Assembly (NCBI GenBank): GCA_031275075.1
Contig: JAISPI010000075.1
Coordinates: forward strand, 1 to 5,171
Length of the DNA: 5,171 bases
Reading direction: 5' to 3'
Source of the DNA: Burkholderiales bacterium
GTDB lineage: Bacteria > Pseudomonadota > Gammaproteobacteria > Burkholderiales > Casimicrobiaceae
Shown one piece after another: positions 4,669 through 5,171 of the stretch (positions are counted from its first letter, which is position 1; every line of letters begins with the position of its first letter). The notes under the pieces were generated by a model. It made no database searches and was not told where the DNA came from. It saw only the letters and a list, made by a program, of their open reading frames with translations. The position numbers and the translations under genes are program-made.

Positions 4669-5171
4669 TTAATCCAACCGCTCAGGATGTGTATACAACG
4701 TAGCGCGGCCGGGACGTGAAAAGCCGACCAGCGACACGCCGTATCGAATCGCGGTATCGACTGCCAGTGACGTCGCCGCTGACACCGCAAACAAAATTTC
4801 GACGCCGCATTGCGCGGCTTTTTGCACCATTTCGTAGCTGGCGCGGCTGGTCACCAGCACCGCGCCATCGCGCCAACCTTGCCGTGCCCTCAATCCAAGC
4901 AGTTTGTCGAGCGCCACGTGCCGACCGACATCTTCGCACTGACCAAGTACCACGCCTGTCGGCGACAACCAGGCAGCAGCATGTGTACAGCCCGTTTGTT
5001 GCCCCAACTGCTGTTGTTCCTTCAACTGCACAAGGCAATGGTCAAGCGCCGCTAACGGGAACCGTTGCGTGAACGGCAACACCGGCAACGGCCGGCAAAC
5101 ATCGTCGAGCTGCTCGGTACCGCACACGCCACAACCGGTGCGACCAACGAGATTGCGGCGACGTTGTTTCA
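4669..5171 (-). CDS. fdhD: Formate dehydrogenase accessory sulfurtransferase FdhD (C-terminal part, 5' end outside window)
   Basis: FdhD carries sulfur from a cysteine desulfurase (IscS in E. coli) to the molybdenum bis-MGD cofactor of formate dehydrogenase, which activates that enzyme. The visible 167 codons run in from the right edge without a stop and end at TAA. They begin with KQRRRNLVGRTGCGVCGTEQL, carrying the CxxC active-site loop (codons at 5122-5133). The family motifs follow: HAAAWL, EDVGRHVALDKLLG, TSRASYEMVQKAAQCG, VSAATSLAVDTA and the C-terminal LVGFSRPGRATLYTHPERL. A GTG at 5125-5127 inside the CGVC loop is not the start, because conserved sequence continues upstream. The usual Asn after GRH is Val here. 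The family is about 260-280 residues, so roughly 100 are missing at the window edge. No formate dehydrogenase gene is visible. The gene converges on the DUF484 gene across the repeat array. Confidence 0.95.
   Translation of the reverse strand, partial: KQRRRNLVGRTGCGVCGTEQLDDVCRPLPVLPFTQRFPLAALDHCLVQLKEQQQLGQQTGCTHAAAWLSPTGVVLGQCEDVGRHVALDKLLGLRARQGWRDGAVLVTSRASYEMVQKAAQCGVEILFAVSAATSLAVDTAIRYGVSLVGFSRPGRATLYTHPERLD

Noticed and set aside
5125..5127. GTG as a start for a 152-residue FdhD
   Set aside because: It encodes the Val within the CGVC active-site loop. Conserved residues (GRTGCG) precede it in frame, so the true start is beyond the window.

Overview
The window looks like chromosomal DNA from a proteobacterium, probably a betaproteobacterium or a related gammaproteobacterium. 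The basis is the gene set (XseA, DapF, a DUF484 protein, FdhD), the XseA motifs (GVGHETDF, ADLRAPTPTAAA), the moderately high GC of the genes, and intergenic repeats of the GTCATT...ATCC type. This lineage call is an inference from motifs; I could not search a database.

Layout. Positions 1-379 contain no gene I can support. They hold a perfect TTATCCACA DnaA box, an AT-rich block with an IHF-like core and palindromes, and a 14-bp palindrome just ahead of xseA. xseA (380-1723, +) encodes the large subunit of exonuclease VII. Its TGA overlaps by one base the ATG of a predicted lipid-anchored alpha/beta hydrolase (1723-2601, +), so the two are probably translationally coupled. A 175-bp gap (2602-2776) with a possible -10 box leads to dapF (diaminopimelate epimerase, 2777-3625, +). 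After 44 bp comes a DUF484 protein (3670-4314, +). The gap 4315-4668 is filled almost completely by a mirror-symmetric nest of repeat elements. It lies between the end of the DUF484 gene and the end of a convergent fdhD (4669 to beyond the right edge, -).

How the parts relate. xseA and the hydrolase form one likely transcription unit, and dapF with the DUF484 gene a second. dapF-DUF484 is a known proteobacterial pairing normally followed by xerC, but here the convergent fdhD and the repeat nest take that place. DapF supplies meso-diaminopimelate for lysine and peptidoglycan. XseA acts in DNA repair, and FdhD activates formate dehydrogenase. No common pathway links all the genes.

The two most interesting signals are structural. 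One is the roughly 343-bp four-tier inverted repeat array at 4325-4667. The other is an A_AAA_AAG slippery heptamer directly before the xseA stop, in register for a -1 shift into the hydrolase frame.
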